64,000 bases of DNA, from the NCBI GenBank assembly GCA_937915545.1, contig CALGIJ010000025.1:90769-154768 (forward strand), given 5' to 3'. The position numbers and the translations under genes are program-made. The notes beneath the pieces are model-generated. The model was not told the DNA's origin and did not search any database. It saw only the letters and a program-made list of their open reading frames with translations. Below, in pieces: positions 24,457 to 33,218 of the stretch; position 1 is the stretch's first letter, and the number at the start of each line of letters is the position of its first letter. This stretch comes from an uncultured Desulfobacterales bacterium (GTDB lineage: Bacteria > Desulfobacterota > Desulfobulbia > Desulfobulbales > Desulfocapsaceae).

Positions 24457-27400
24457 GTGACGAAGAGTGCCCCAGGAGTAGAGAAGAGGAGAAAGGGCGC
24501 GGTATTGGTGGTGGGATCAGGAATCGGCGGCATGCAGGCCGCCCTCGATCTCGCCAACAGCGGGCTGTTGGTCCATATGGTCGAGGACGAGCCATCCATC
24601 GGCGGGACCATGGCAAGGCTGGACAAGACCTTCCCCACAGGCGACTGCTCGATGTGCATGATCTCGCCACGCATGGTCGAGGCGAGCCGTCACCCCAACA
24701 TCAAACTTCATACCATGACGCGGGTCCTCCGCGTCGACGGCGACGAGGGCGATTTCACCGTCACCGTGCGGCACAGGGCACGCTACGTCGACCCGGCGCG
24801 CTGCACCGGTTGCGGCGCCTGCGAGCCGGAATGCCCCACCAAAGTTCCCAACAGCTTCAATCAGGGTCTGGATCGGCGCAAGGCCATCTATGCGCTCTTT
24901 CCCCAGGCGGTTCCCAACACCCGAGCCATCGACGCGCAGCACTGCCTCTACCTCACCAAGAAGGTTTGCCGCAAGTGTGAAAAAGTCTGCGAGGCCAAGG
25001 CGATCCGCTTCGACGACCTGGACATGGAGGAGGAAATCCATGTCGGCGCAGTCGTCCTCTCCGCGGGGCTGCGCACCTACCGGCCGGAACTGCGACAAGA
25101 ATATGGCTATGGCAGACTGAAGAACGTCGTCACCTCCCTGCAGTTCGAACGACTCCTCTCCGCCTCTGGACCCTGTGGCGGCGTGGTCGCACGTCCCTCC
25201 GACGGCGCGCATCCGCGGCGTCTTGCCTGGGTGCAGTGCGTCGGCTCGCGCAATGCCCGCAACGCCAACCCCTGGTGTTCCTCAGTATGCTGCATGTACG
25301 CCGCCAAGCAGGCGATCATCGCCCACGAGCATGACCGGAATGTGCAGTCGACCATCTTTTATATGGAGCTGCGCGCCTTCGGCAAGGACTTCGATAAATA
25401 CATCGACAAGGCCAAGCGAGACGCGGGGGTTGCCTACAGAAGGGCGATGATCGCCGATGTCGATGAGGACCCGGCGACCGGCAACCTCCTCGTCCATGCC
25501 GTGGGCGAGGACGGACGGATGGTGCGCGAGGAATTCGACATGCTGATCCTCTCCATCGGCTTCGAGCCCCATGGCGATGCCGGCGAGATGGCGCGGATCC
25601 TGGGCATCGACAGCGACGCCTACGGCTTTGTCACCACCTCGAAACTCGCCCCGGTGGCTACCTCGCGGCTGGGGGTCTATGTCGCCGGCACCTCCCAGGG
25701 GCCGAAGGACATTCCTGAGACGGTTATCCAGGGCAGCGGCGCCGCCGCTCAGGTGATGGGCCTGCTCGGCGACCGGCGTGGCACCGAGGTGACCAAGGTC
25801 GTGCTCCCCGAAGAGCGCGACATCTCAGCGGAAGAATCGCGGGTCGGGGTCATCGTCTGCCACTGCGGCACCAATATCGCCGGTACCGTCGATGTCGCCA
25901 GGGTCGCCGAAGCTGCCTCGCACCAACCGGGGGTGGTCCATGCCGAGACCATCGTCTACGCCTGTGCCCCGGATGGACAGCAGAGGATCCGCGATCTGGT
26001 GGGGGAAAAAAATCTCAACCGCGTCGTCGTCGCCTCCTGCACCCCGCGCACCCATGCGCCGCTGTTCCAGGACACCATCCGCGAAGTTGGCCTCAACCGC
26101 TTCCTCTTCGAGTTGGCCGATATCCGCGAGCAGTGCTCCTGGTGTCATATGCATGACAACGACAACGCCACCCGCAAGGCGACGGAAATCGTCAATATGA
26201 CCGTGGCCAAGACGAGGCGCCTCTTGCCGGTGACCTCCGCTTCGGTTGGCGTTGACCGCAATGCCCTGGTCCTCGGAGGTGGCATCGCCGGGATGACTGC
26301 GGCACTGTCCCTGGTGGAACAGGGCTACGGCGTGCATCTGGTGGAGGCTGCCGAAACCCTGGGCGGGCTGCTGACCAAGGTGCGGCGCAACCTCGAAGGC
26401 GATGATGTCGCCGCATTTCTCGCCGCCACCATCGCCAGGGTCCTGCAGAACCCGCGCATTACCGTGCACCTGGGTACAGCCATCGACAAGATCGATGGCT
26501 TCGTCGGCAATTTCGTCACCACCCTGACCAGTGGTCAGGAGGTGCGGCATGGCGCCATTCTTGTCGCCACCGGTGGCGTCGAGTACCAGCCGGTGGAGTA
26601 TGGCTATGGGGATTCGCCTCAGGTGATCACCCAGCGGCAGCTCGAAAACCTGCTCGCTGCGGAGGGGCCGCGGAACGACGGAACCTATGTCATGGTGCAG
26701 TGCGTCGGCTCGCGGGAGGAGCCGAACAACTACTGCTCGCGTATCTGCTGCCAGGACGCCCTGAAAAACGCCATCGCCATCAAGGAACGGGCGCCGCAGG
26801 CGACGGTGGTGGTGCTCTACCGCGACATGCGCGCCTACGGCCTCAAGGAGGACTATTATCGTCGGGCCCGTGACCTCGGGGTGCTGTTCTTCCTCTATAC
26901 CCCCGAAAACAAGCCGCGCGTGGAGCCCCTTGGCGACAAGGTGAGTGTGTCCTTCCCCTCGGCAGTGCTTGGGCGGGAGATGCGTGTCGATGCCGACTGG
27001 CTGGTGCTTTCCACCGGCTTGAGGGCGCGACCAGATGGCGAGGAGCTTGCCAAGAAGCTGAAGCTGACCTGCAATCTCGACGGCTTCCTGCTCGAGGCCC
27101 ATGTCAAGCTGCGGCCGGTGGACTTCCCCAGCGAGGGGCTCTTCCTCGCCGGGCTGGCCCATGCCCCCAAAAACCTCGAGGAGACTATCGGCCAGGCTCT
27201 GGCGGCGGCGGGTCGGGCCGGCGCCCTGCTCTCCCACGACAGCCTTACCGTTTCCGGGGTCATCTCCAAGCACAACCGCGCCATCTGTATGTCGTGTCTG
27301 GCCTGCGTTAAAAAATGCCCCTTCGGAGCGCCCTTCATCGACAGCGATGGCCGTGTCAGCCATAACGAAGTCAAGTGCACCGGCTGCGGCATCTGCGCCG

Positions 27401-27489
27401 GGGTGTGTCCGGCCAAGGCCTATCAGGTCAACTACTTCCGTGACGATCAGCTGCTGGCGATGATCGATTCGGTGACTGTCATGGCCTGA
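24457..27489 (+). CDS. hdrA: Fused two-module HdrA associated with MetVF
   Basis: 1010 residues from GTG 24457, preceded by TGGAGGT. Module 1 has the Rossmann motif VLVVGSGIGGMQAAL, Cys at the site where the split HdrA has Sec (GDCSMCMISPRM), ferredoxin motifs (CTGCGACEPECP, CLYLTKKVCRKCEKVC) and WVQCVGSRN. Module 2 starts at about base 25846 (VGVIVCHCGTNIAG) and has VLGGGIAGMTAAL, MVQCVGSREE and a C-terminal dicluster ferredoxin domain (CMSCLACVKKCP, CTGCGICAGVCP). mvhD, metV and metF follow directly. The set parallels the MetVF-Hdr-MvhD complex of acetogens, in which methylene-THF reduction is coupled to flavin-based electron bifurcation, though HdrB and HdrC are missing. Confidence 0.94.
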   Translation: MTKSAPGVEKRRKGAVLVVGSGIGGMQAALDLANSGLLVHMVEDEPSIGGTMARLDKTFPTGDCSMCMISPRMVEASRHPNIKLHTMTRVLRVDGDEGDFTVTVRHRARYVDPARCTGCGACEPECPTKVPNSFNQGLDRRKAIYALFPQAVPNTRAIDAQHCLYLTKKVCRKCEKVCEAKAIRFDDLDMEEEIHVGAVVLSAGLRTYRPELRQEYGYGRLKNVVTSLQFERLLSASGPCGGVVARPSDGAHPRRLAWVQCVGSRNARNANPWCSSVCCMYAAKQAIIAHEHDRNVQSTIFYMELRAFGKDFDKYIDKAKRDAGVAYRRAMIADVDEDPATGNLLVHAVGEDGRMVREEFDMLILSIGFEPHGDAGEMARILGIDSDAYGFVTTSKLAPVATSRLGVYVAGTSQGPKDIPETVIQGSGAAAQVMGLLGDRRGTEVTKVVLPEERDISAEESRVGVIVCHCGTNIAGTVDVARVAEAASHQPGVVHAETIVYACAPDGQQRIRDLVGEKNLNRVVVASCTPRTHAPLFQDTIREVGLNRFLFELADIREQCSWCHMHDNDNATRKATEIVNMTVAKTRRLLPVTSASVGVDRNALVLGGGIAGMTAALSLVEQGYGVHLVEAAETLGGLLTKVRRNLEGDDVAAFLAATIARVLQNPRITVHLGTAIDKIDGFVGNFVTTLTSGQEVRHGAILVATGGVEYQPVEYGYGDSPQVITQRQLENLLAAEGPRNDGTYVMVQCVGSREEPNNYCSRICCQDALKNAIAIKERAPQATVVVLYRDMRAYGLKEDYYRRARDLGVLFFLYTPENKPRVEPLGDKVSVSFPSAVLGREMRVDADWLVLSTGLRARPDGEELAKKLKLTCNLDGFLLEAHVKLRPVDFPSEGLFLAGLAHAPKNLEETIGQALAAAGRAGALLSHDSLTVSGVISKHNRAICMSCLACVKKCPFGAPFIDSDGRVSHNEVKCTGCGICAGVCPAKAYQVNYFRDDQLLAMIDSVTVMA

Positions 27490-27566
27490 GACGGCAGCGC
27501 CGCTCGAAGAGGGACGGAGGTGTGGGGAAGGGAGTCATCCTGGTAAATAAACCGAAAAGGGAACCG

Positions 27567-28088
27567 ATGATGGGAAACGACGCCGCCAACAGTGAAGGAC
27601 CCAAGAGCCCGGAAAAATTGCAGGAGGTTCCTGCCGGGTGGAAGGCCAATATCATCGCCTTCGCCTGCCACTACTGCGCCTTTGCCGCTGCCGATCTGGC
27701 CGGGGTGATGCGCCTCTCCTATCCCAGTAACGTCAAGGTGGTGCGGCTGCCGTGCACCGGCAAGCTCGACCATATCTACCTTCTCCGCGCCTTCGAGCGT
27801 GGCATCGACGGAGTCTTCGTCGCTGGCTGACTCGAGGGCCAATGCCATTTCCTGGAAGGAAATTTCAACGCTGTCAAGAGGGTGCAGAAAGTGCGCGGCA
27901 TGCTTGCCATGCTTGGCATCGACCCCGCCCGGCTCGAGTTTTACAATCTCTCCGCCGCCCAGGGACCACGCTGGGCGGAAATCTGCACGGAATTCACGGC
28001 ACGCATCACAGCGCTCGGGCCTTCACCCATCTGGTTCGCGCTGCACAAGAGCACGACACCGACGGAGACGCATCGGCAGGCCGCTTGA
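27567..28088 (+). CDS. mvhD: MvhD-type [2Fe-2S] subunit, selenoprotein (Sec88)
   Basis: 173 residues from ATG 27567 (AAAGGGAACC upstream). TGA 27828-27830 is in frame and read as Sec88. The ligand pattern is C34/C37 (CHYC), C63 (LPCTG), U88 (VAGULEGQC93). Unlike its sister at 6.4 kb the first site is Cys. It has an N-terminal extension of about 20 residues and a longer C-terminus than the other two. It lies between the fused hdrA and metV, so it probably connects HdrA to the MetVF methylene-THF reductase. The stop is TGA 28086-28088. Confidence 0.92.
27847..27863 (+). promoter_or_regulatory. SECIS hairpin of the third mvhD
   Basis: A perfect 6-bp stem, ATTTCC (27847-27852) with GGAAAT (27858-27863), closes the loop TGGAA and begins 16 nt after the UGA at 27828-27830. 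Compared with ATTACC/GGTAAT in the sister genes, one A-T pair has become T-A, with both sides changed. Confidence 0.72.
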
Positions 28089-28136
28089 GACCCCTGAACG
28101 TAACGATGGTTGTACTGATTGAGGAGGGAAGAGGCT

Positions 28137-28799
28137 ATGATAGTTGGACAGCAAAAACCGTTTGACGAAATCTGGGCGATGGTCAGGGTTCACCGGCGGC
28201 TCACCGTGTTCGGCTGCAATACCTGCGTGGCCGTCTGTCATCAGGGAGGCAACAAGGAGGCAGAGATTCTCGCCTCGCTCTTGCGCATGCGCGCCGTTCA
28301 GGAGGGTGTGGAGATGGATATCGCCCACGGTGGCATCGAACGACAGTGTGAGCACCCCTTCTTCGAGTCGGCCCATGAACTGCTCGAAGGATCCGAGGCG
28401 GTGCTCAGCATGGCGTGTGGCATAGGCGTGCAGTTCGTCGCCGAAAAATACGCCCGTACGCCGGTGTATCCGGCCTTGAACACCACCTTCCTCGGTGATG
28501 TCAAGACTGACTGGCACTTCACTGAGAAATGCCAGGCCTGCGGCGACTGCATCCTCGGCCTCACCGGTGGGGTGTGTCCGGTGACGCGCTGTTGCAAGAG
28601 GCTCTTCAACGGCCCCTGCGGCGGCTCTTCGAAAGGCAAGTGCGAGCTCTCCAAAGAACTCGACTGCGCCTGGCAACTGGTTGTCGACCGACTCGAGGCG
28701 TTGGGCAAACTGGACGATTACGAGAAGATCACCCCCATCAAGGACTGGTCGAAAGACCGCGCCGGCGGGCCGCGGTCCTTTAAACTGGAGGGCTTCTAA
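28137..28799 (+). CDS. metV: MetV, cysteine-rich partner of methylene-THF reductase
   Basis: 220 residues from ATG 28137, preceded by GAGGAGGGAAGAGG. It is rich in cysteine with the MetV pattern: FGCNTCVAVCHQGG at the N-terminus and CQACGDCILGLTGGVCPVTRC near residue 150, followed by LFNGPCGGSSKGKCE. MetV binds zinc and/or an iron-sulfur cluster and mediates electron entry into MetF in acetogens and related anaerobes. Its TAA overlaps the metF ATG by one base, indicating translational coupling. Confidence 0.94.
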   Translation: MIVGQQKPFDEIWAMVRVHRRLTVFGCNTCVAVCHQGGNKEAEILASLLRMRAVQEGVEMDIAHGGIERQCEHPFFESAHELLEGSEAVLSMACGIGVQFVAEKYARTPVYPALNTTFLGDVKTDWHFTEKCQACGDCILGLTGGVCPVTRCCKRLFNGPCGGSSKGKCELSKELDCAWQLVVDRLEALGKLDDYEKITPIKDWSKDRAGGPRSFKLEGF

Positions 28800-29734
28800 T
28801 GGCGGAGACGAAGACCGGCAGCAAACTGGAAAAGGTGTTGAGGAGTGGCGTGATGGCGGTGACCAGCGAGTGTGGGCCTCCCCGGTCCAGCGACCCGTCC
28901 CATATCCTCGCCAAGGGTAACATCATTAAGAACCATGTTGACGCCATCAATATCACCGACAATCAGACGTCGGTGACCAGGCTGTGCAGTCTCGCCGCCT
29001 GTATCCACCTCAAGCTGCAGGGGCTCGAGCCGGTACTGCAGATGGTCTGTCGCGATCGCAATCGTATTGCCCTTCAGGCCGATATCCTTGGTGCCGCCTC
29101 CTTCGGCATCAACAATGTCCTGTGCCTGTCCGGTGACCATCAGAGTTTCGGCGACCACCCCAAGGCACAGAACGTCTTCGATCTCGACTCCATGCAACTC
29201 ATCCAGACCGTTCGCCATATGCGCGACGAGGGCCGTTTCTTGAGTGGCGATGAGATCAAGGCGCCGCCAAACCTCTTTGTTGGCGCCGCCGCCAACCCAT
29301 TTGCCGACCCCTTCAAGATCCGTGTGCCACGGCTGGCCAAGAAAGTCGCCTGCGGTGCCGAATTCATTCAGACCCAGTGCGTGTACAACCTTGACAAGTT
29401 CGAACTGTGGATGAAGGGTGTGGTTGAGCGTGGCCTTCACGAACAGGTATTCATCATGGCCGGGATCACCCCGATGCGTTCGGTGGGTATGGCCAAGTAT
29501 ATGGCGCGGGCGGTGCCGGGCATGGATGTCCCCGATGAACTGGTCAAGCGCTTGAGCGGGGTGCCCAAGGACAAGCAGGCGGAAGAGGGGTTGACTATCG
29601 CCGTCGAGGCCATCCAGCGTCTCAAGGAAGTAAAGGGACTGGCCGGGTTCCATATCATGGCCATCGAGTGGGAGGAGAAGGTTCCGGAGATTGTCGAGCG
29701 CGCCGGTCTGTATCCGCGACCGGTAATACAATGA
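28799..29734 (+). CDS. metF: 5,10-methylenetetrahydrofolate reductase
   Basis: 311 residues. It reduces 5,10-methylene-THF to 5-methyl-THF with a flavin. Family features visible are the N-terminal EXXPP-like segment (TSECGPPRSS), DNQTSVTRL near residue 60, LQMVCRDRNRIALQADILGA, CLSGDH (flavin/folate site) and the C-terminal AGFHIMAIEWEEKVPEIVERAGL. The enzyme is the last methyl-branch step of the Wood-Ljungdahl pathway in this window. Coupling to metV, mvhD and hdrA upstream indicates that it draws electrons from, or delivers them to, an Hdr-type bifurcating module rather than using NAD(P)H alone (inference). Confidence 0.96.
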   Translation: MAETKTGSKLEKVLRSGVMAVTSECGPPRSSDPSHILAKGNIIKNHVDAINITDNQTSVTRLCSLAACIHLKLQGLEPVLQMVCRDRNRIALQADILGAASFGINNVLCLSGDHQSFGDHPKAQNVFDLDSMQLIQTVRHMRDEGRFLSGDEIKAPPNLFVGAAANPFADPFKIRVPRLAKKVACGAEFIQTQCVYNLDKFELWMKGVVERGLHEQVFIMAGITPMRSVGMAKYMARAVPGMDVPDELVKRLSGVPKDKQAEEGLTIAVEAIQRLKEVKGLAGFHIMAIEWEEKVPEIVERAGLYPRPVIQ

Positions 29735-29765
29735 TTCTTTCTGTACTATGTAAGGAAATGGTGGT

Positions 29766-29960
29766 ATGTGTCAGACCAGTGCGTTGATGGAAAAGGATGG
29801 CGGCGAGGAATTGCTGCTGGAGAATGTCACCAGGATCGAGGTTAATGAGGACGGCTTGAACATTACGACTCTCTTCGAGGGAACCAATGCCTGGCCGAAA
29901 ACGGCGATTCGCCGTATCGATTTTGCCTCAGGCAAAGTCTATCTCTATAACAAGACCTGA
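29766..29960 (+). CDS. cooT: CooT-family nickel-binding protein
   Basis: A 64-residue protein starting MCQTSALMEKDGGEELLLENV. The invariant Met-Cys N-terminus and short SH3-like beta pattern (ENVTRIEVNEDGLNITTLFEG, IDFASGKVYLYN) match the CooT family. Characterised members are dimers that bind Ni(II) through Cys2 and help mature carbon monoxide dehydrogenase. No CODH gene is in the window, but its position behind metF suggests that the organism has a CODH/ACS. An AGGAAATGG motif precedes the ATG. Confidence 0.85.
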   Translation: MCQTSALMEKDGGEELLLENVTRIEVNEDGLNITTLFEGTNAWPKTAIRRIDFASGKVYLYNKT

Positions 29961-29998
29961 GAGGGTCGGAAACGCTGGCTGTTTTTCTGGGAGAAACA

Positions 29999-30274
29999 AT
30001 GAACAATGTTGATAAGTTGCGGATCATGTTGCAGCACTGGATGGAGCATAACAAGGGGCATATGGACGAGTTCGAGAAGTGGCGTGGCGTCATGAGCCAT
30101 GAAGGCCAGCAGAACATTGCCAGCCGTCTCGAACGCACCGTGGCCCTGATGACTGAGGTCAACGGGCAACTTCACGAGGCCTTGCACGAGTTGGGCGGGG
30201 CCGATCATGACCACCATCATGGCAGCGACCACCATCATCATCATCACGGTGGAGGCGACCACCATCATCACTGA
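29999..30274 (+). CDS. Histidine-rich small metal-binding protein
   Basis: 91 residues: a helical N-terminal part (residues 1-67, KLRIMLQHWMEHNKGHMDEF) and a tail with 14 histidines in the last 23 residues, arranged as DHDHHHGSD, six His, GGGD, four His. There is no signal peptide, so it is probably a cytoplasmic metal store or chaperone. Proximity to cooT (39 bp downstream) points to nickel. I do not know a named family for it. It is the last gene of the operon before a strong terminator. Confidence 0.78.
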   Translation: MNNVDKLRIMLQHWMEHNKGHMDEFEKWRGVMSHEGQQNIASRLERTVALMTEVNGQLHEALHELGGADHDHHHGSDHHHHHHGGGDHHHH

Positions 30275-30314
30275 GGTCTAAGCGCGGGTGCCGTTTCCCG
30301 GCGATGCAAAAGAC

Positions 30315-30360
30315 AACGAGGCGGTGGAATCGGGTAACGATTCCACCGCCTCGTTATTTT
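30315..30360 (+). terminator. Strong bidirectional intrinsic terminator
   Basis: A perfect 18-bp stem, 30315-30332 with 30338-30355, closes the loop GGTAA and is followed by ATTTT. It ends the hdrA-mvhD-metVF-cooT unit and, read on the minus strand, the fhs-folD unit. Confidence 0.92.
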
Positions 30361-30453
30361 AAGATGTCGCCGCGGGGTCGTGTGCCGGTCATCCTCCTGG
30401 GGGAGACCGGCTCTCTGATGCCGATGGTTGCCGCCCCGCAGGAGGACGTCTTT

Positions 30454-31350
30454 TTAGGCGAGGCCGTAGGCCTTCTTGGCGGAATTGAGGGTGTTTTTCA
30501 TCAGCATGGTGATGGTCATCGGGCCGACGCCACCCGGCACCGGGGTGATCTTGCCGGCGATCTCCTTGGCTTTGTCGAAATCAACGTCACCCTTGAGGAT
30601 GGCCTTGCCGGTCTTCTCGTTCATGCCGACACGGTTGACACCGACGTCGATGACGGTGGCGCCGGGCTTGATCCACTCAGGTTTGACCAGATCCGGCACT
30701 CCGGCGGCGACGATGAGGATGTCGGCGCGGCGGCAGTGGGAGGCGAGATCCTTGGTGCGGGTATGGACGATGGTCACCGTGGAGTTGGCGCCTTTACCTT
30801 TCTGGGCCATCATCATGGCGATGGGCTTGCCGACGATGTTGGAGCGGCCGACCACCACCACCTCGGCGCCGGAGGTCTCGGTGCCGGAGCGGACGATGAG
30901 CTCCTGGATGCCGGCCGGGGTGCAGGGCAGGAAGCGCACCTCGTCTCCGCCGATCATCAGGCGGCCGACGTTGACCGGATGGAACGCGTCGACGTCCTTG
31001 TCGGGATTGATGGCGTTGAGGACCTTCTTGTCGTCGATATGCTTGGGCAGCGGCAGCTGGACGAGGATGCCGTGGATGCTCGGGTCGTTGTTGTATTTCT
31101 CGATCAAGGCGAGCAGTTCCGCCTCGGTGATGGTCTCCGGCTGATCGTCCTGGATCTCGTTGAAACCCACGCCGAGGGCGGTCTTGACCTTGAGGGTGAC
31201 ATAGCTGATCGACGCCGGATTCTTGCCGACGAGGATGGTTACCAGGCCGGGGACCTTGCCGGTCTTGGCCTTCATCGCATCGACTTCCTGCTTGATTTCG
31301 GCGAGGATCTCTTCCCGTATCTTGGTGCCGCTGATGATTTCCGCAGTCAT
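30454..31350 (-). CDS. folD: Bifunctional methylenetetrahydrofolate dehydrogenase/cyclohydrolase
   Basis: 298 residues from ATG 31350, preceded by AAGGAG. It interconverts formyl/methenyl-THF and methylene-THF. Signature motifs are SISYVTLKVKTALGVGF with the catalytic Tyr and Lys, ILVQLPLPKHID, NPDKDVDAFHPVNVGRL, FLPCTPAGIQEL, VVVGRSNIVGKPIAMMM (dinucleotide site) and the C-terminal TPVPGGVGPMTI. It lies 92 bp downstream of fhs in the same direction, so the two consecutive methyl-branch enzymes are probably cotranscribed. Confidence 0.97.
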   Translation of the reverse strand: MTAEIISGTKIREEILAEIKQEVDAMKAKTGKVPGLVTILVGKNPASISYVTLKVKTALGVGFNEIQDDQPETITEAELLALIEKYNNDPSIHGILVQLPLPKHIDDKKVLNAINPDKDVDAFHPVNVGRLMIGGDEVRFLPCTPAGIQELIVRSGTETSGAEVVVVGRSNIVGKPIAMMMAQKGKGANSTVTIVHTRTKDLASHCRRADILIVAAGVPDLVKPEWIKPGATVIDVGVNRVGMNEKTGKAILKGDVDFDKAKEIAGKITPVPGGVGPMTITMLMKNTLNSAKKAYGLA

Positions 31351-31442
31351 GGTGTGCGAACTCCTTGTTTTGGGTGGGGCGGAGGACATCGGCGGCGCGG
31401 CAGATGCGCCGCGCCGCCGGGATGTGTCGTCAGGCGAAGGGC

Positions 31443-33218
31443 TTAGAAGACACCTTCGACCTTGCCGGTCTCGACATTGACGTCAACCCGCTTGAAAGCC
31501 GGGTTGGAGCTGGTGCCGGGCATGAGGCTGATGGCACCGGCCACGGGGACGATGAAGCCCGCGCCGCCGTAGGTGAGGACCTCGCGGATGGTCAGACGCC
31601 AGCCCTTGGGCACACCCTTGAGGGCCGGATTGTCGGACAGCGAGAGGTGGGTCTTGACCATGCAGATGCCCATTTTCGCCAGTTCCGGATCGGCCTGCAG
31701 ACGGTCGATGGACTTGTTGGCGGCGGGAGAGTAGTCGACGCCATCGGCACCGTACACTTCCTTGGCGATGAGCTCGATGCGCTGCTTGATCGGCATGTCG
31801 AGTTCGTAGAGGAATTTGAAATCGGTCTTGTCTTCGCAGGCCTCGACGACCGTCTTGGCGAACTCGATGGCGCCTTCGCCACCTTTTTCCCAGTGACGGG
31901 ACAGGGCGACGCGGGCCCCTTCAGCCTCGCACAGCTCGCGAACCTTGGCGATCTCGGCGTCGGTGTCGGTGTAGAAGGCGTTGATGCACACCACCGGGGC
32001 GATGCCGGCTTTGCGCACGTTGCGGATATGATGAATGAGGTTGGCGCAGCCTTTGGCCACCCACTCAACGTTCTCCTCCTTGTATTCCTTGGGCATCGCC
32101 TTGCCGGGAACCGGTACCGGGGCACCGCCATGGCACTTGAGGGCGCGGATAGTGGCGACGACGACGGCACAATCCGGCTTGAGGCCGGAGTAGCGGCACT
32201 TGAGGTTCCAGAACTTCTCGAAGCCGATATCGGCGCCGAAGCCGGACTCGGTGACGTGGTAGTCGGAGAGTTTCAGGCCGATGCGGTCGGCGATGATCGA
32301 GCTCTGGCCGATGGCGATATTGGCGAAGGGGCCGGCATGGACGATGACCGGCTGGCCTTCCAGGGTCTGCATCAGCGAGGGGTTGAGGGCTTCGACCATC
32401 CAGGCGGTCATCGCCCCGGCGACCTGCAGGTCTTCGGTGGTGATCGGTTTGCCGGTTTTCGAGTAGGCGACGACGATCTTGCCCATGCGCTCACGCATAT
32501 CCTTGAGATCGGTGGCCAGGGAGAGGATGGCCATGACCTCGGAGGACACGGCGATGCCGAACTTCGACTTCATCATGAAGCCGTCCGACTTGCCGTTGAC
32601 GCCGTCGATGCCGATGATGATGTTGCGCAGCGCCTGGCAGCAGAAGTCCATGACCCAGCCCATCTCGATGTTGGTCGGGTCGATGTCGAGGCGCTTCATG
32701 CCGGAGAGCCGCTCAAGCTGCTCGTCGTTATAGTTGCGCTCATGCTGGAGGCGCGAGGTGAGGGCGACCATCGCCAGGTTGTGGGCGTTCATGATGGCGT
32801 TGATGTCGCCGGTGAAGCCGAGGGAGAACGGAGTCAGCGGGATGCACTGGGCGAGGCCGCCGCCGGCCGCCGAACCCTTGATGTTCATGGTCGGCCCGCC
32901 GGAGGGCTGGCGGATGGCGGCGCTGACCTTCTTGCCGAGTTTGCCGAGGCCCTGGACGAGGCCCATGCTGGAGGTGGACTTGCCTTCGCCGAGTGGGGTC
33001 GGGGTGATGGCGGTGACGTCGATGTACTTGCCGTTTGGCTTGTCCTTGAGGCGCTCGAGGACTTTGCGGAAATCGATCTTGGCAATGTAATGGCCCTGGG
33101 GCAGCAGCTCTTCCTTGGTCAACCCGAGTCGTTCGCCGATCTCGTAGATGGTCAACATCGTCTTTTCTGCATCTTGTGCAATTTCCCAGTCCGCATGTTT
33201 GGTCGGATCTAATGCCAT
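31443..33218 (-). CDS. fhs: Formate-tetrahydrofolate ligase
   Basis: 591 residues from ATG 33218, preceded by AAAGGAG. It condenses formate, ATP and THF to 10-formyl-THF. Visible features are the P-loop TPTPLGEGKSTSSMGLVQGLG (residues about 65-85), RQPSGGPTMNIKGSAAGGG, the VVATIRALKCHGG segment and the C-terminal PGTSSNPAFKRVDV. The length is a little above that of clostridial enzymes (about 557). It supplies the formate-derived one-carbon unit for folD and metF and uses formate made by the two formate dehydrogenases. Confidence 0.97.
   Translation of the reverse strand: MALDPTKHADWEIAQDAEKTMLTIYEIGERLGLTKEELLPQGHYIAKIDFRKVLERLKDKPNGKYIDVTAITPTPLGEGKSTSSMGLVQGLGKLGKKVSAAIRQPSGGPTMNIKGSAAGGGLAQCIPLTPFSLGFTGDINAIMNAHNLAMVALTSRLQHERNYNDEQLERLSGMKRLDIDPTNIEMGWVMDFCCQALRNIIIGIDGVNGKSDGFMMKSKFGIAVSSEVMAILSLATDLKDMRERMGKIVVAYSKTGKPITTEDLQVAGAMTAWMVEALNPSLMQTLEGQPVIVHAGPFANIAIGQSSIIADRIGLKLSDYHVTESGFGADIGFEKFWNLKCRYSGLKPDCAVVVATIRALKCHGGAPVPVPGKAMPKEYKEENVEWVAKGCANLIHHIRNVRKAGIAPVVCINAFYTDTDAEIAKVRELCEAEGARVALSRHWEKGGEGAIEFAKTVVEACEDKTDFKFLYELDMPIKQRIELIAKEVYGADGVDYSPAANKSIDRLQADPELAKMGICMVKTHLSLSDNPALKGVPKGWRLTIREVLTYGGAGFIVPVAGAISLMPGTSSNPAFKRVDVNVETGKVEGVF

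Noticed and set aside
24457..27489. A selenocysteine codon in the fused HdrA
   Set aside because: The position equivalent to Sec56 of the split HdrA is a TGC cysteine codon and no in-frame TGA occurs.
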